Assembly: GCA_026225945.1 (NCBI GenBank) | Contig: JAMJFZ010000690.1 | Coordinates: forward strand, 186,001 to 250,000 | Reading direction: 5' to 3' | DNA: 64,000 nt | Origin: Cricetomys ansorgei | Taxonomy: Eukaryota; Chordata; Mammalia; Rodentia; Nesomyidae | In this document: piece by piece, positions 45,517 through 56,930 of the stretch | How the letters are laid out: every line of letters starts with the position of its first letter | Numbering within the stretch: the stretch's first letter is position 1 | The notes under the pieces: model-generated | The model's input: only the letters and a program-made list of their open reading frames with translations | The model's database searches: none | Told to the model about the DNA's origin: nothing | Translations under genes and position numbers: made by a program

Positions 45517-45537
45517 TAGAAGACACATACACGTATA

Positions 45538-45544
<7 letters not shown>

Positions 45545-45568
<24 letters not shown>

Positions 45569-45570
45569 GT
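45545..45570. repeat. (CA)n microsatellite
   Basis: About 12 CA units beside ATA-rich sequence. Confidence 0.9.
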
Positions 45571-45574
45571 ACAT

Positions 45575-47475
45575 AAAATAATGGAGAGTTTGGTCAAAGT
45601 ACGTGATATTCTTGAATAACTTTAGGTTTCAGATATTTTGAATAAGTATCAACCTTTCTTTATTCCTCCCAACATCAAGCCTCCCATTTCTTAGAAAGAA
45701 CCTTCATTTATTGCTGTCTATGAGTCATTAATGGTCATTTCATGAAGGACCTAGAAGGGAGGGAAGCTAACCAGAAAGGGCATATTATCATGTTATATTG
45801 AACAGTCTTTCTGATGAGAGGTCAACTGAAAGAAGACATCCTGTTTCCCAAGAGGCTGTCTCTGATGAAGTAGCCTTTCTTATGGCCATGTCATAGGACA
45901 TGGACTACAAGCCAGGAGAAAAATTTTGTGTATGGTTGGCAAATTGAGGTAAGGTAAAGAAGGTAAAAGGGTACCTTAGGAACCTGCCCCGTTCACCTTC
46001 TTACTAACTAACAAGTATTAGGGGAAAATTCTTTTCTCTACCCTCTTAAGTATCAGTAAGGGGAGTCCTTTGAATTAAACCAACAAAATATAGAATATCA
46101 GGAGGAATGATACACAATTTTCTTAACATTTATGTTCACAATATTTCACAGGAAAAAAAAATAATGGAACTCAAAAGAATAGTTAGATTTGGGTAACTTC
46201 TGTACCCATTTAACAAAGAAGAAAAGGGTTTAAATTCTTGGACAATGACAAGTAAATATTTGAAGAAACTGATGACTATTTCTAAGGTTTCTATGCATTG
46301 TTCTTAGCCATATAAGGGTAGAGGGCACAGCCTGGGCACAGAGATTTTAAGTCATTTGCTCAAGACACACAGGAAAAAAAAACTATAAGTTGTGGCCTAG
46401 CATACTTACATTTTGAAATATAGATGAAGGTTAAAATACTGGTCACAACCTGGATTTACTAGAAGCTTCAGCAGTCAGGTTATCTTTTATGTAGTACTGA
46501 TTAACTGAAGAACACATCTGGAAACATGCCCTGAATACAATGAAAGCTAGGTTTGGAAGTTCATAGGACAGATAATGCAACCATAATGAGAAGAAATGCA
46601 AAGCAGGACCTCATGAGAATCCTATATGAGAACACTTTGGGCTGAAGGACTTGGAAGGGAGGGGAACATTGTTGTGGGCCCTGGAGCTCCTTATGAATGT
46701 ATCTGAACAACTGTTTCCTGTTCCATATCTGGAAGACTGGCAAATGTGTTGCTGTATTAAATGTCGTAACTGACAGTTTCAGAAACAATAGCTAGCATTT
46801 GCATGCTTGTGGTAGATTTTCTCACTCTTGAGTATTTTTAAAAGGAACTTTCTAATGATGAGTTTTTTGTTATAATTTCCTGGGAAAAGGCTTCACCACA
46901 TCAGCCATTAAGTGTAACATGATTGCCACTTGAACTAAGACTGTTTCCAGAATCAAGACTACTAACTACATTGCTGTATTTCCTTGGGAACAGAAGGTCA
47001 AATACTTGTGGCTAATTTCTTCCCATCACACCATAGATAGCACATTTTTTTTTACAGTCTATCTACTTATCTCTGGCCCCTATTTTAATGTAGATGATGA
47101 CAGCATATCTCCAGATACCCCAACCCACAGGAGCCTGAAGCAAGATGGTGGCTCCTCCTATCAGTGGCTCCTCCTGCATTTAACCCCATCTCAGTAAGTA
47201 GCAATCCCATCATTCCAGCTGTTTCAATAGAGAATAGTCTCTCTCTTTATGACATTCTTCCACACCATTACTAAATCATACTCTGGATCTATTGTCATAC
47301 TATAGTCAGAAACCCACAAGTCACCTCACCCCCAGTGCCACCCCTATACATTTCCTTTCTTTGTTCCCTTCCTCCCTCCTTCAATCTCTCCTTCTGTCCC
47401 TTCCTTCCTCCTTCTCTACCTCACTCAGATCTTCTCTCCCTTGATCATTTCCTCTTCCCTGCCCACAATTTTTTT
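45575..47475. other. Unique sequence, repeat-poor
   Basis: About 1.9 kb. A weak MIR-like patch may lie at 46190-46390 ('ccatttaacaaagaagaaaa', 'ttgctcaagacacacagg'), too divergent to call. Around 47340-47460 the plus strand is CCTTCC-rich. Confidence 0.4.
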
Positions 47476-47477
47476 TT

Positions 47478-47572
47478 TTTCAGAACAGACTGATCTGGAA
47501 CTTGTGATCGTCCTGCCTCAATGTCCCAAGTACTAAGATTACAGTTGTGCACCACCACACCTGGTGACTTCC
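47478..47572 (-). repeat. Old B1-like SINE (minus)
   Basis: 'agactgatctggaacttgtg', 'atcgtcctgcctcaatgtcc', 'taagattacagttgtgcacc', preceded by a reversed A-tail (poly-T at 47469-47480). Confidence 0.7.
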
Positions 47573-47816
47573 ATACCAGCTCCTGTCTACTTGGGGAACG
47601 ACTCTCCTCAGGCTTTTTTTTTTTAATCCCACATCACCAGTTGCTTTCTGCCAGAAGGCCCACTTAGTAAAAAATATCAAATGGATATTATTCCTCAGCT
47701 CCAAATCTCTGGTGTCACCCAGTTTTGCTGCAACAAGCACTTTAGCCCTTCTGGTGATCCAAGAACCCTACTGGATGTTCAAACAATCCCCTGTGCACGC
47801 CACACATGTGTGTGCA

Positions 47817-47819
<3 letters not shown>

Positions 47820-47846
<27 letters not shown>
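47820..47846. repeat. (CA)n microsatellite
   Basis: About 13 CA units. Confidence 0.92.
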
Positions 47847-47848
<2 letters not shown>

Positions 47849-47869
47849 AATGACATGCATTCTTGAGTC

Positions 47870-48245
47870 CTTAATTTCTATAGCTGCCACCTTTATTCAC
47901 TCTCTTCCAGATGAGACAGGTTCCTTAAATTATTCTTTTTGTCTTGGGCTCGTGAACTCTGCCCCTCTCTGTTATCCTGTTGTAGAACTTGAAGTCTTGC
48001 TTCCTCATTTCCTTAGGGCTCTGTTGAAATGTTTCCTTATAAAATTTACCCATCCCACTAGAACTTGCTATATCACTTATATAATCCCTATCACTATGAG
48101 CCCAATTTTAATGTATTTGTTGGTTTATTTCTCTAAGTCCTTCTATTCATGAGGGCAGTTTGTAGCTTATTGGTATCTGCTTATATCACTCGCACCTAGA
48201 ACAATGTTTGGCATATAGGAGAGGCTCAGTAATACTTAGGGAATG
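47870..48245 (+). repeat. L2 LINE 3' region (plus)
   Basis: 'cctcatttccttagggctctgttgaaatgtttcc' resembles the L2 segment, then 'ggtttatttctctaagtcc', 'catgagggcagtttgtagct' and 'cacctagaacaatgtttggcatataggagaggctcag' give the L2 3' terminus. Confidence 0.65.
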
Positions 48246-48344
48246 AAGGATTGTTCATTCTTATATGAGAGGTTTATTGTTGCATTTTGTTCATATGAGC
48301 TTAAGACAGGAGAGTTTCCCCAGATCTTTTTGCTTTCCCTCTTT

Positions 48345-48440
48345 TCTGATAGGGTCTCCCCATGTATCTCAGGCTGGAATAGAACTCATGACTCTCATGC
48401 TTCCACTTCTCAAGTGTTGAGATCACAAGCCTAAGACTCC
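48345..48440 (-). repeat. B1 SINE fragment (minus)
   Basis: 'agggtctccccatgtatctc', 'aggctggaatagaactcatg', 'cacttctcaagtgttgagat'. Confidence 0.75.
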
Positions 48441-48499
48441 AGATTTCTTCCTCCTTCTCTTCTTTTTCTCTTCTTCCTCTTCCTCATCCTTTTTGTTTT

Positions 48500-48612
48500 T
48501 CATGAGATAGGGTCTCATTCTATTTCAGGCTGGCCTGGACCTCATGGTCATTTTCCTGCCTCACCTTCCCAAGTGCTGAGGTTACAGGCATGAGCCACCG
48601 TGCCCAGCCAGG
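48500..48612 (-). repeat. B1 SINE (minus)
   Basis: 'gagatagggtctcattctat', 'ggctggcctggacctcatgg', 'cttcccaagtgctgaggtta', 'gagccaccgtgcccagcc'. Better preserved than its neighbour. Confidence 0.85.
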
Positions 48613-50404
48613 TTTTCTTATAGGAGGCATTTGTTTCCATGCTGGAGATCTTTAAATGTCCTGGGAGCAATGCAAACTGCTTCGTATAGATCTGCAAGTC
48701 TTTATATGCTGCTTATAAAATCTATGGCTAAAACATTTATAAACCAATTAATGATGAATAAGGACAAAGCTCCAAAGCTGTGTTCTTAACTGTGAAAATG
48801 AATCACAAAGCAGTATTCTACAGGAAAAGTCATTTAGAAATTCTGAATAGTGAAAGAAAACCTCATTCAGAATCTCAAAAAATAGTCCCTAAAATTCACA
48901 TCCTGTCTTGCCTAGCACAAAGACATCTTTTCCCAGAAATACTTCCCTTTCAATAGGCACATGAATTGTTTCTTTCTCACCTAACTAGGGCTAGATGATC
49001 ACAGCCCAAATTTGCGATCAATTCAAAGTTAATAAAAATTATTGAAGCGCTTCAATTGTTTTCGAAGTAAAACAAATGGCAAGCTCCTGGCTTATCTTGA
49101 TGCACTGTGAAAGACTTTTGCAGGTAGATTGAGGTTGGGAATTCCAGGGCCATGCCAGAATCCATATGCTAAATCCTATCACCCTAATAAAAGACACAGG
49201 AGATTAGGGGTTGGGATGAGTCATGGGTGCTATGTGATTTAATTCCTCATAGTGAAATGGAAAGGTATCTTCACTAGGGTGGCAGTGCCACTGCTAGAAA
49301 GATCACAGGCTCTAGATCCCAGTTTTCCGAGGACCAGCTGTGCACCTGTTGCATCTTTGTGGGAGCCTAGTGTGTGACTGGTCTGTGATGGATAAAAGAT
49401 CCCTTTCATCATCGTTTGCATTTTACTAGGTAGTATTTCTCTGTAGTGTTGATCTCCACATTTCAATTTCATCAAACCTGTTAGCATGTGGTAAATTATG
49501 TGATTTTGAAATCCCTTAACTGTGCCACATTATTTTGTCAAGTTGAAAGTGAGTTCATTTATGTACCAATTGATTGGTTTCTAAAGGTGAACATAACAAA
49601 ATTATCCCCATCCCATAAATATAGTTTAGGAGAAATATCAGGAGGATTTTGATTCACCTTAGATAGTGGTACAAATATGAATAGAATTACTTTGTACTGT
49701 GTATAATGTTATTTAAGTTATTCACATTAAAATAATTTCAAATAACATCAATATTTATGCAATAATCTAGGAAGTAAAAAAGCCCTTACTTTTGTAAATT
49801 AATAATTTAAAAGAGAATGAAGTGAAGCCTCATTTGATATAGCTTCTCAGATATTTGGAACTCTGTAATATATATTGCATTTCTTTCCATGAAACAACTT
49901 GGCATATTTATCTTGCATCAGAGGTACAATACAGGAAAGCCTATCTCAGTATGTGTGAATTTTCATAAGTGGTTCCCAACACAGGAAAATCTGTCCAATT
50001 ATAAATAAATGATGGCAAATATTATTTCCTTAGCTATTAAATAAGAATGATAAGGAACCTGATTTGTGTCTAACAAAGGAAAGAAATGTGTAAACCCTGA
50101 TTCATAAGCATTTTCTATCTTCACTTTAAGTCTAAGTATGGATACTTTGAATGAAGTTGGAGAGGGTATTTGCCAATTGTTTGCAACACTGCTATCCTAA
50201 CACTCTTTCTGTACATTGGAGAAGTAACAATCTAAATAAAAGCACTGAGTTTTTATAAGCAAGGAATGCAAATCCTGTTCAAGGCTTTTATCAGGAAAAT
50301 TTATTCTCACCTTCTTATGTCCATATGATTATAAATAATACATCTTGATTTGCTTGTTTCTAATACAGACACACACTCAAAAGATATCTGATGCACAAAA
50401 GTTA
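48613..50404. other. 1.8-kb SINE-free stretch
   Basis: No repeat recognised. It holds a perfect 16-bp palindrome (49041-49056). No exon recognised. Confidence 0.45.
49041..49056. other. Perfect 16-bp palindrome with central GCGC
   Basis: attgaagcgcttcaat equals its own reverse complement. It contains one CpG in an otherwise CpG-poor, AT-rich, SINE-free region. It could be a dimeric-factor site, or chance. Confidence 0.9.
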
Positions 50405-50536
50405 ATTTTTTGAGGCAGAGTAACTCGGCTGGCCTGAAACTCACCATGTGGACCAAACTTGCCCCAAACTCACAGATTCTTCTGTCTCTGCTTCCCAAGT
50501 GCTGGGACTAAAGGTATGTGTCATCATGCCTAGCTA
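50405..50536 (-). repeat. B1 SINE (minus)
   Basis: 'ttttgaggcagagtaactcg', 'gctggcctgaaactcaccat', 'ctctgcttcccaagtgctgg', 'catcatgcctagc'. Confidence 0.85.
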
Positions 50537-50597
50537 AAAGTGAATTTTTAAAATCACTAACTTATATAAAAAAATCCACCTTTTGGTCACTAACATA

Positions 50598-50954
50598 TGT
50601 CTTAGTTGGTGTTCTATTGCTGTGACGAGACACCATGACCATGACAACTCTGATAAAATAAGGCATTTAATTGGGGCTTGCTTACAGTTTCAGAGGTTTA
50701 ACTCTATTGTCATCATGGCAGGGACACAGGCAGACATGGTGCTAGAGAATAACTAAGACTTCCGTGTTTGGATCAGCAGGCAACAGGAAGAGAGTAACAC
50801 TGGGCCTGGCATGATCATCTGAAATCTCAAAGCCCAACCTCACTGACACATTTACTTCAATAAGACCACACCTCTTAATGCTTTCAAATGCTGCCACTAC
50901 CTAAGTATTTAAATATATGAACCTATGAGCACCATTCTTATTCAAACCACCACA
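50598..50954 (-). mobile_element. ORR1-type MaLR solo LTR (minus)
   Basis: On plus: 'tgtcttagttggtgttctat', 'tgctgtgacgagacaccatg', 'aattggggcttgcttacagt', 'tgtcatcatggcagggacac', 'gccactacctaagtatttaa', 'gagcaccattcttattcaaaccacca'. This is the reverse complement of the same kind of LTR as at 43068. Flanks acata (50593-50597) and acaca (50955-50959) may be its 5-bp duplication with one mismatch. Confidence 0.87.
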
Positions 50955-50959
50955 ACACA

Positions 50960-51480
50960 TTAAAAGTTTGAGGGGCTATAAGAAAAGCAAGAAAGAGTAA
51001 GGATAAGAATTATAATGTCTATAATATGGACAAGCTTAACCAGATATTCCTAACTACACTTAAACCTACAGAAAAATACAAAATTTAAATAGACAATGAT
51101 ATCAATTATGAAAAGATGAAAAGGGGATTGTGATTAGTCTAAATAATTACCAAAATATTTGGGTTGTAGAATCTTCACTCCTAGAAAGCATAAAGAATGC
51201 AATGTTTAAAACAGTTTGGATTAGAGCTAATGCATGGATCTCTGGTTGCACACAGTGAATCAATCATAAATCTTGAGCAAATTAAAGTTGTGGTAGAAGA
51301 AATAGGAAATGCCAATCAGCTCATGTGTACATGAGATGGTAGAATTACACTGGGGGTGGAGAGTAGGCCATCAGGCAGAAACCATTGACCAGATAATCGT
51401 GAAACATTGCCAGTTTAAAGAAAGTGACTTTAAGGATGAGAAACTGATTTAACCACCAGCCAGTGTCTTTTATCAACTAA
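50960..51480. other. Unique sequence
   Basis: Nothing recognised. Confidence 0.4.
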
Positions 51481-51484
51481 TTTT

Positions 51485-51700
51485 AATTTTTATCAAGGTA
51501 ATACATGGTTATATGCAAATATATTGAAGACTCATAATGAAAAACAGAACCGCTGTCCCATCTCATTTTACCCTAGGGAAATCATTTTCAACTGGGAAAT
51601 ATTTCATTTGCTATGTATGTCCACATTTCACATAATATGCCTTTACTGCTATTTATTGTTTTATGAATTTTCAACATCATCTTTATATTCTACATATGGT
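51485..51700. repeat. Possible ancient L1 fragment
   Basis: 'atcaaggtaatacatggtta', 'aaaacagaaccgctgtccca' and 'accctagggaaatcattttca' recall an old L1 segment ('aaggtaatatatggttatgt...cccctctcac...'). Low confidence, orientation not fixed. Confidence 0.3.
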
Positions 51701-51745
51701 CAAAAAAGAAAGTTTTTCTTCCCTGTGTTCAGTCTCTAGTACAAA

Positions 51746-51850
51746 AAAGGAAGGAAGGAAGGAAAGACTGAAGGAAGGAAGGGAGAGTGGAGAAGCAGGA
51801 AGGAGAAGGTAGGAAGGAAGAAGAGGAAGAAGATAGAGGAGTCAAAGGAG
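51746..51850. repeat. (GGAA)n / purine-rich tract
   Basis: Repeated GGAA units pass into GGAAGAAGA-type purine sequence for about 100 bp. Almost pure purine on the plus strand. Confidence 0.93.
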
Positions 51851-51884
51851 GATGTGGGTCCCTGAGGCCTGCTGGGCCCACATG

Positions 51885-52010
51885 GATGTTTCAGGGTAGC
51901 AAGAAACTTTGTCTTACAAAATGTAAACAGGTGGCTGGTACTTCAGAAAGGACACCATAGTTTTCCTCTGGCTTCTGCGTGGACTTGCACATATGAGTGC
52001 ACATGCATAC
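51885..52010 (+). repeat. B4 tail fragment (plus), tentative
   Basis: 'aaggacaccatagttttcctctggcttctgcgtgg' and the following 'acatatgagtgcacatgcat' fit the 3' tail of B4 ('gacacctgatgtcaacctctggcctc...'). The upstream part is not recognisable. Confidence 0.5.
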
Positions 52011-52059
52011 AGACAGAGCAAGAGAAAGTGAGAGAGAAAAAGAAAGAAATCAGAGAAAA

Positions 52060-52182
52060 ATAGGCTTGGTGTTCATGTCTGTGATTCCAACACTCAAGAT
52101 GCCAAGAGGCAGGAAGATTGCAAGTTCAAGGTGAGTCTGGACCAACAAGACCTTGAAAGATCTTGTCCCAGTAAAGCAACAA
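52060..52182 (+). repeat. B1 SINE (plus)
   Basis: 'ggcttggtgttcatgtctgt', 'gattccaacactcaagatgc', 'ggcaggaagattgcaagttc', 'gatcttgtcccagtaaagc'. Confidence 0.8.
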
Positions 52183-52609
52183 ACCAACAAGGTGTCCTAT
52201 ACTTTTCTTGTTTCTCTTTATGGTGATTCCTCTGTTTGCTCAGTTTCAATGATTCCATCTGTTTTGCTAAAACACATTTTTTGAGTGATTTACAAAGAGA
52301 GTATGTGAGATGTAAATTTTTTGAGTGTTGATGTGAAAAAAATATCTATCCTGATATTTGATTGATAGTGTGACTTGGTTTGTAATTGTTAGAAATCATT
52401 TAGTTGCAAATTTTTGTCTCTTACCTTTCAATTGAAAAGAATATAATAAATCTAGAATTTTTCATATGTATCAAGAAAAGAGTATTCTAATAATGGAGGT
52501 TTTAAACTTTTTTGTTATTTGTAACAGTTCAGTGGATATTTATTAGATAACTTACCATATACTCTCTGTACGTCTTGTTGCAAGGGACACATAGATATTT
52601 GAGCATGAG

Positions 52610-52982
52610 CCTTGTGATGGTTTGTCCTTGTCAGTTTAGCTAGCTGTGGTACTCAGTTAAACTTAGCTAGACCCAAAGCTATTTTGTAGATGCTACTATC
52701 TATAGTCAGTTGACTTTAAGTGAAGGAGATTATCCTTGATAATATGAGTGAACCACATCCAGTCAAATTAAATCCTTAATAATAAAAGTGAAGTTTTCCT
52801 GAAGGAGAAAAAAATCGTTCTTCAGTGTGCTACAGGGTTAGCCTCTGCCAACTGGCCTATGGGTATTAGAACTGTGAGTCTCTTTAGTCATGCAATGCTG
52901 AAACATGCTTCTATATATGCATTATATATCTTTCTGATTCTTTTTCTCTGGAGAGTTCTGATTGACATAGTCCTCCATGACC
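52610..52982 (+). repeat. Ancient LTR-like repeat (plus)
   Basis: 'tgatggtttgtccttgtcag', 'ggagattatccttgataata', 'gtgaaccacatccagtcaaa', then 'gattctttttctctggagagttctgattgacatag'. The order follows a common old mammalian LTR-like repeat ending '...ctctggagaaccctgactaatac'. ERVL/MaLR class is inferred. Confidence 0.6.
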
Positions 52983-53194
52983 TCAGGATCTAAGAAGGGA
53001 CTTTAATAAAAGTAAAACAACTTTTAAATAATTTTCCTCTTAAAATTCTATTATGAAATCAGAGTAAAATTTTAGATGACTCAAAAATGGCAGAACTCCT
53101 CTTGGGGAGTAGAGTAAGATTGTGCTCAAATTGGGAAAGGGGTTCAATTGTCAGTGAACAGAAATGCTGTGAGAAGAGGTTAGAAAAAGCCTTT

Positions 53195-53340
53195 GTAGGT
53201 GGGTACAATGAAGTGCACTTATAGCCACAGAGCTCAGGAGACTGGAAGAGGAGGCTCCTTTGAGCCTAGATGTTTGAGGTCAGGTTAGGCAGCACATCAA
53301 ATCCTTGTCTCAAAGCACAAATCAAAACAAACGAAACAAA
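53195..53340 (+). repeat. B1 SINE (plus)
   Basis: 'aggtgggtacaatgaagtgc', 'cacagagctcaggagactgg', 'tttgaggtcaggttaggcag', 'atccttgtctcaaagcac'. Old, divergent. Confidence 0.7.
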
Positions 53341-53507
53341 ATCCCTTTCTAAATTCAGGCATAAATGGTTTAGCAAATTTCTAAAAGAAATAGAATGAAG
53401 AATCAGCTGTATTATTCAATCAATTAACACAGTCTAGAAGCTGTGAAGATCTTTCTACCTCTTAAAAGCAAAGAATTATTAAATAATAAGCCATGATTAA
53501 ATTTAAA

Positions 53508-53556
53508 GCCTGAAATGGTGCCATGCATCTGTAATCCCAGCATCTAGGAGGCACAC
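53508..53556 (+). repeat. B1 5' fragment (plus)
   Basis: 'cctgaaatggtgccatgcat' then 'ctgtaatcccagcatctagg', ending abruptly. A truncated SINE 5' end. Confidence 0.6.
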
Positions 53557-53573
53557 ACACTAAGCAAATGTTA

Positions 53574-53765
53574 AAAATTTTGAATGGATGCTGGGCGGTG
53601 GTAGCACACACTTTTAATCCCAACACTTGGGAGGCAAAGGCAGGTGGATTTCTGAGTTCAAGCCTGATCTACAGAGTGAGTTCTAGGATAGCCAGAGTTA
53701 CGACAGAGAAACCCTGTCTCAAAAATCCCCCCCCCAAAAACCAAACAAATAAAATTTTGGTTGGA
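53574..53765 (+). repeat. Young-looking B1 SINE with target-site duplications (plus)
   Basis: B1 at 53589-53750: 'gctgggcggtggtagcacac', 'tttaatcccaacacttggga', 'gataGccagagttacgacag'-type end, and 'agaaaccctgtctc' with a C-run and A-rich tail. Flanks aaaattttgaatgga (53574-53588) and aaaattttggttgga (53751-53765) match at 13 of 15 positions. The extended 'agagttacgacagagaaacc' end resembles cricetid rather than mouse B1. Confidence 0.92.
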
Positions 53766-54450
53766 AAAAAGGTGATATATTTTAATGTTTAATTTCCAAG
53801 TGATGAAACTTCAAGTTTATCTTATTTCAAACCCTGCCAAGTGAGCAGTTAGTTCTGTCTTGCCTTAAAGTATCTCCTTAAGGCATAGTGTTATAAATTC
53901 TCTATCTGTACTTAGCCTTGTTTGCTTTCTGGATTCAGACCCCCCACCTCTATTTTTTTTTAAAAAACATAGTCATCTAGTATAAAGTCGTTGACAGTCA
54001 ACCAATTTTCTCTCATGTAAACATTCATTCTGCTGGCTTCAACTTAGATTATAGAGAGTGACACAGATAGTTGTCCTCCAATGATGTGTACCAGTATCTA
54101 TCTGTGTTCAAGTATGACCTGTCCACTTTGGAATCTATGTGAGATATGCTTCAGAGTTCTAGTTATAACCAAACCCACATAAAACAGGGATTATCACCTA
54201 TACTGCTCTTTTGAAGAAGAGCTATGAAGACTTAAAATGTCACTTCAGCTGACACTTGCAAACACTGTAAAGGACAGACTTGGGAGTAGAACACTCCTTT
54301 CTTAGGTCCCTCAAGTTTCCCACTCACTTCACTTTACTGTTTCCAATAGGCAGATGATATTCTCATTCAATGGACAACCCCAAAGGGCTATTGATTCCAT
54401 TTGAAAAATTTGAAGGTTATATTTATTTCCGAATGAAAGAAATGACTTCA
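53766..54450. other. Unique sequence
   Basis: Nothing recognised. Confidence 0.4.
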
Positions 54451-54454
54451 TTTA

Positions 54455-54810
54455 TTTCTACTGTTCACTTATAAACAGTGCAACTTTGTTGCACACAGTG
54501 GTATAGGCTGGAAAGTATTAAATCAAGGTGCTAATGGGTTCAATGTCTAGGTAAGGCTGGCTCTCTGCTTCATAGAGGGTTTCTGTTGCTTTGTCTTTAC
54601 TTGGCAAAAAGTCAAACAGGCTTTCTCAGGTTTCCTGTGAGGTTACTAATCTATCCATTGCACCCACCTATATCCTTGAGGAATTCCATTCCTAACTCAT
54701 GATGTGATTACCTCCTCAAAACTTCTTACCTCCTAATCTTGAATGTTAAAATTTCAACATATGAACTTGAAGATGACACAGATGTTTGGACCAGTACAAT
54801 CACCAAATTG
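54455..54810 (-). repeat. MLT1 MaLR LTR (minus)
   Basis: On plus: 'ggctggaaagtattaaatcaaggtg' (from 'ggctgggaagtccaagatcaaggtg'), 'ctcatgatgtgattacctcc', 'tcttacctcctaatcttgaatg' and 'aaatttcaacatatgaacttgaag' follow the reverse complement of MLT1. Confidence 0.7.
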
Positions 54811-54814
54811 AGTT

Positions 54815-55635
54815 CTAATCTGACACATTGATTATTGGTACAGCCATTTATAAAGATAAAGTCTTGATTTACTTACTCTGCCTCAGGAATCCTGCCTGCC
54901 AAAGGTGTTGGCTAATTTCTAGTATTTGGACAGACATAAAATGGTGCACATTTATGGAATGCTCAGCATAGTGCTTAGCTTCTACTTGGCACTCATAAGG
55001 GATCTTTGTTTCTGACAAACTGTTAACTGTTAACATTCTTTTCCTAATAAATGATGAAAAAATTATGGAGTAAACCCCAGCAATAACTGATGTTCTTACT
55101 TGAGGAATCACCCTTATATAAACTACTAGATATTATTATGTGTATTCTTCCAAGAGATCCTTGCTCTATAGCTGAGATGATATATATATATGTAATGGGA
55201 TAAAACACATTGTCTCAGAAAAACATTAATACAATTTATTTACTTATTTTCTTTTGAGAGCTGATTATTAAGCACCTACATGCAAAAACTGGGTGTATAA
55301 AAACTGATGGAAGAGCATAAAAGGAGGCAAGAGATTAATTTTCTTTGGCTATTTATGGAAAATAACAAAAGAATATTGACATTTGAAGTTCTGGAATGGT
55401 GGGAGACTGGGTCAAAAAAAAGAGGAAACTGAAATAACTCTTGAAAGGGCACAGTCCTTGAGAGAGGAAACCCTAGCTTGCACTTGCCTTTAAAGTGATG
55501 CCATCACACAGTTGGTGAAGCTCCTCTGGAATCAGTAGTTGTGTGGTGTGGTAGGGATCTAACTCCAGTGTTGTGAAGTAGCAGGAGCTGTGGGTATCTT
55601 CTTATATCCTGGGCTTACATATATCATATCTAGGG
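54815..55635. other. Unique sequence
   Basis: No gene or repeat recognised. Confidence 0.4.
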
Positions 55636-55639
55636 CAGT

Positions 55640-55800
55640 GGTAGATGCAGGCTTTCTAAAAGTGAATCAGAGCTCATTGACAGTGGGATAAAATGTGGAT
55701 CCCCAGCACCCTTGACACACCTACCCAATAATATTCTCTTGGACCAGGGGCCTGAGGATTCGCATGTTTAACAATCTTCCCAGAGATTCCCTTACACTTA
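55640..55800 (+). repeat. MER5-type hAT-Charlie DNA transposon remnant (plus)
   Basis: 'ggaccaggggcctgaggattcgcatgtttaacaatcttcccag' (55741-55783) fits the MER5A segment '...gggcctgagaatttgcatttctaacaagttcccag'. The left half is weaker. A nonautonomous DNA transposon, long inactive. Confidence 0.6.
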
Positions 55801-55814
55801 AACTGAAAATTGGT

Positions 55815-56005
55815 CTTATGAAACACTAGTTTTGCTCCCTAAAGGATATTTGGTAATGTCTTCAGACAATATTGATTAGATATTGGCATCTAATGGGCAG
55901 AGGCCAAGATGCTGCTAAATATTTGACAATATACTGAGGAGGTCCATGTTGAGGAATTATTTGTCTGCAAATACTGGAGGTTTCAAAGTTTAGAAGCCTT
56001 GGTCT
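55815..56005 (-). repeat. MER20 hAT-Charlie DNA transposon remnant (minus)
   Basis: On plus: 'ggatatttggtaatgtcttc', 'agacaatattgattag', 'ggcatctaatgggcagaggc', 'caagatgctgctaaatattt', 'gaggaattatttgtctgcaa' follow the reverse complement of MER20 ('...catctagtgggtagaggccagggatgctgctaaacatcc...'). Confidence 0.8.
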
Positions 56006-56009
56006 ACCA

Positions 56010-56760
56010 GGTGTATCCAAATGTAATCCTAACACTGCATGTGGCCAAAGGTAACTATCAATGTGGTGCAATGCAAAGTTATAAACTTATTTAAAATATT
56101 ATGAGTTTTTTTGTGTGATTTGTTTTGTTATGGTATCACAATGTCAAAAGGCTGAGCAAGCTTGGGCCCAGGCCCAAAGAACAAATAAGTGGATTGAGGG
56201 CAGCTGGTATGATTAGGGGCACTCTAAAATTTCTCAGTGGGGAGCTGAGACAGAGCTATGGACTCCCAGGTGCCCCTACCCTGCTGCTAAAATCTCAGAG
56301 AACTCAACCTAGCTCATACAAATTGAACCTCACATCTAGCACTTCTGAATCCATTAAATCATTATTTATTAAGATTTTTCTTCTTTAATACTGCAAAACA
56401 AAAATTTATTGGATTATCCTCACACTATGGTCATATTACTGGCTATACAAAATGTAGACTTTACTCAGCTTACACTTTTAAGTCCAAGAGCCAAATTTGC
56501 ATAGAAATCATATTCACAGAGGCTTGGAAAGGTTTCATTTTTATGGGGAGCTCAGAAAGAAAACTTTGGAAATTTTCTTTAACTTTGGCTTGAGCTTTCC
56601 AAGAAGCCAGCTACTTCTGCTTTGTTTGTGTGTGTTAGTGAGCTTAGCAGATCAGTATTACAGGTAAAGTCAACCACAGTGAGAGGTAGACACACTTATT
56701 TTAAAGATAGTTTTCTTAACCAAATGTCTGTGTTTATTGTTCTTGTGAGAAAAGTTGTTT
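56010..56760. other. Unique sequence
   Basis: Nothing recognised. Confidence 0.4.
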
Positions 56761-56764
56761 TTGT

Positions 56765-56930
56765 TTTGTTTTAGTTTGTTTTTGTTTTTCGAGACACGGT
56801 TTCACTGTTGTAACGCTGACTGTCCTGGAACTCACTCTGTAGACCAGGCTGGCCTGGAACTCACAGAGAGCCTCCTGCCTCTGCCTTGGGAGCGTTAGGA
56901 TTAAAGGCATGCGCCACCACCGCCCGGCTA
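56765..56930 (-). repeat. B1 SINE, cricetid-like (minus)
   Basis: A full reversed B1 with high identity to consensus: 'gagacacggtttcactgttg', 'taacgctgactgtcctggaa', 'ctcactctgtagaccaggct', 'ttaggattaaaggcatgcgc', ending 'caccaccgcccggct'. The extra bases between 'gtttcactg' and 'ctgtcctgg' and the 'accaccgcccgg' end are the form I associate with hamster-group B1, not mouse B1. Confidence 0.93.
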
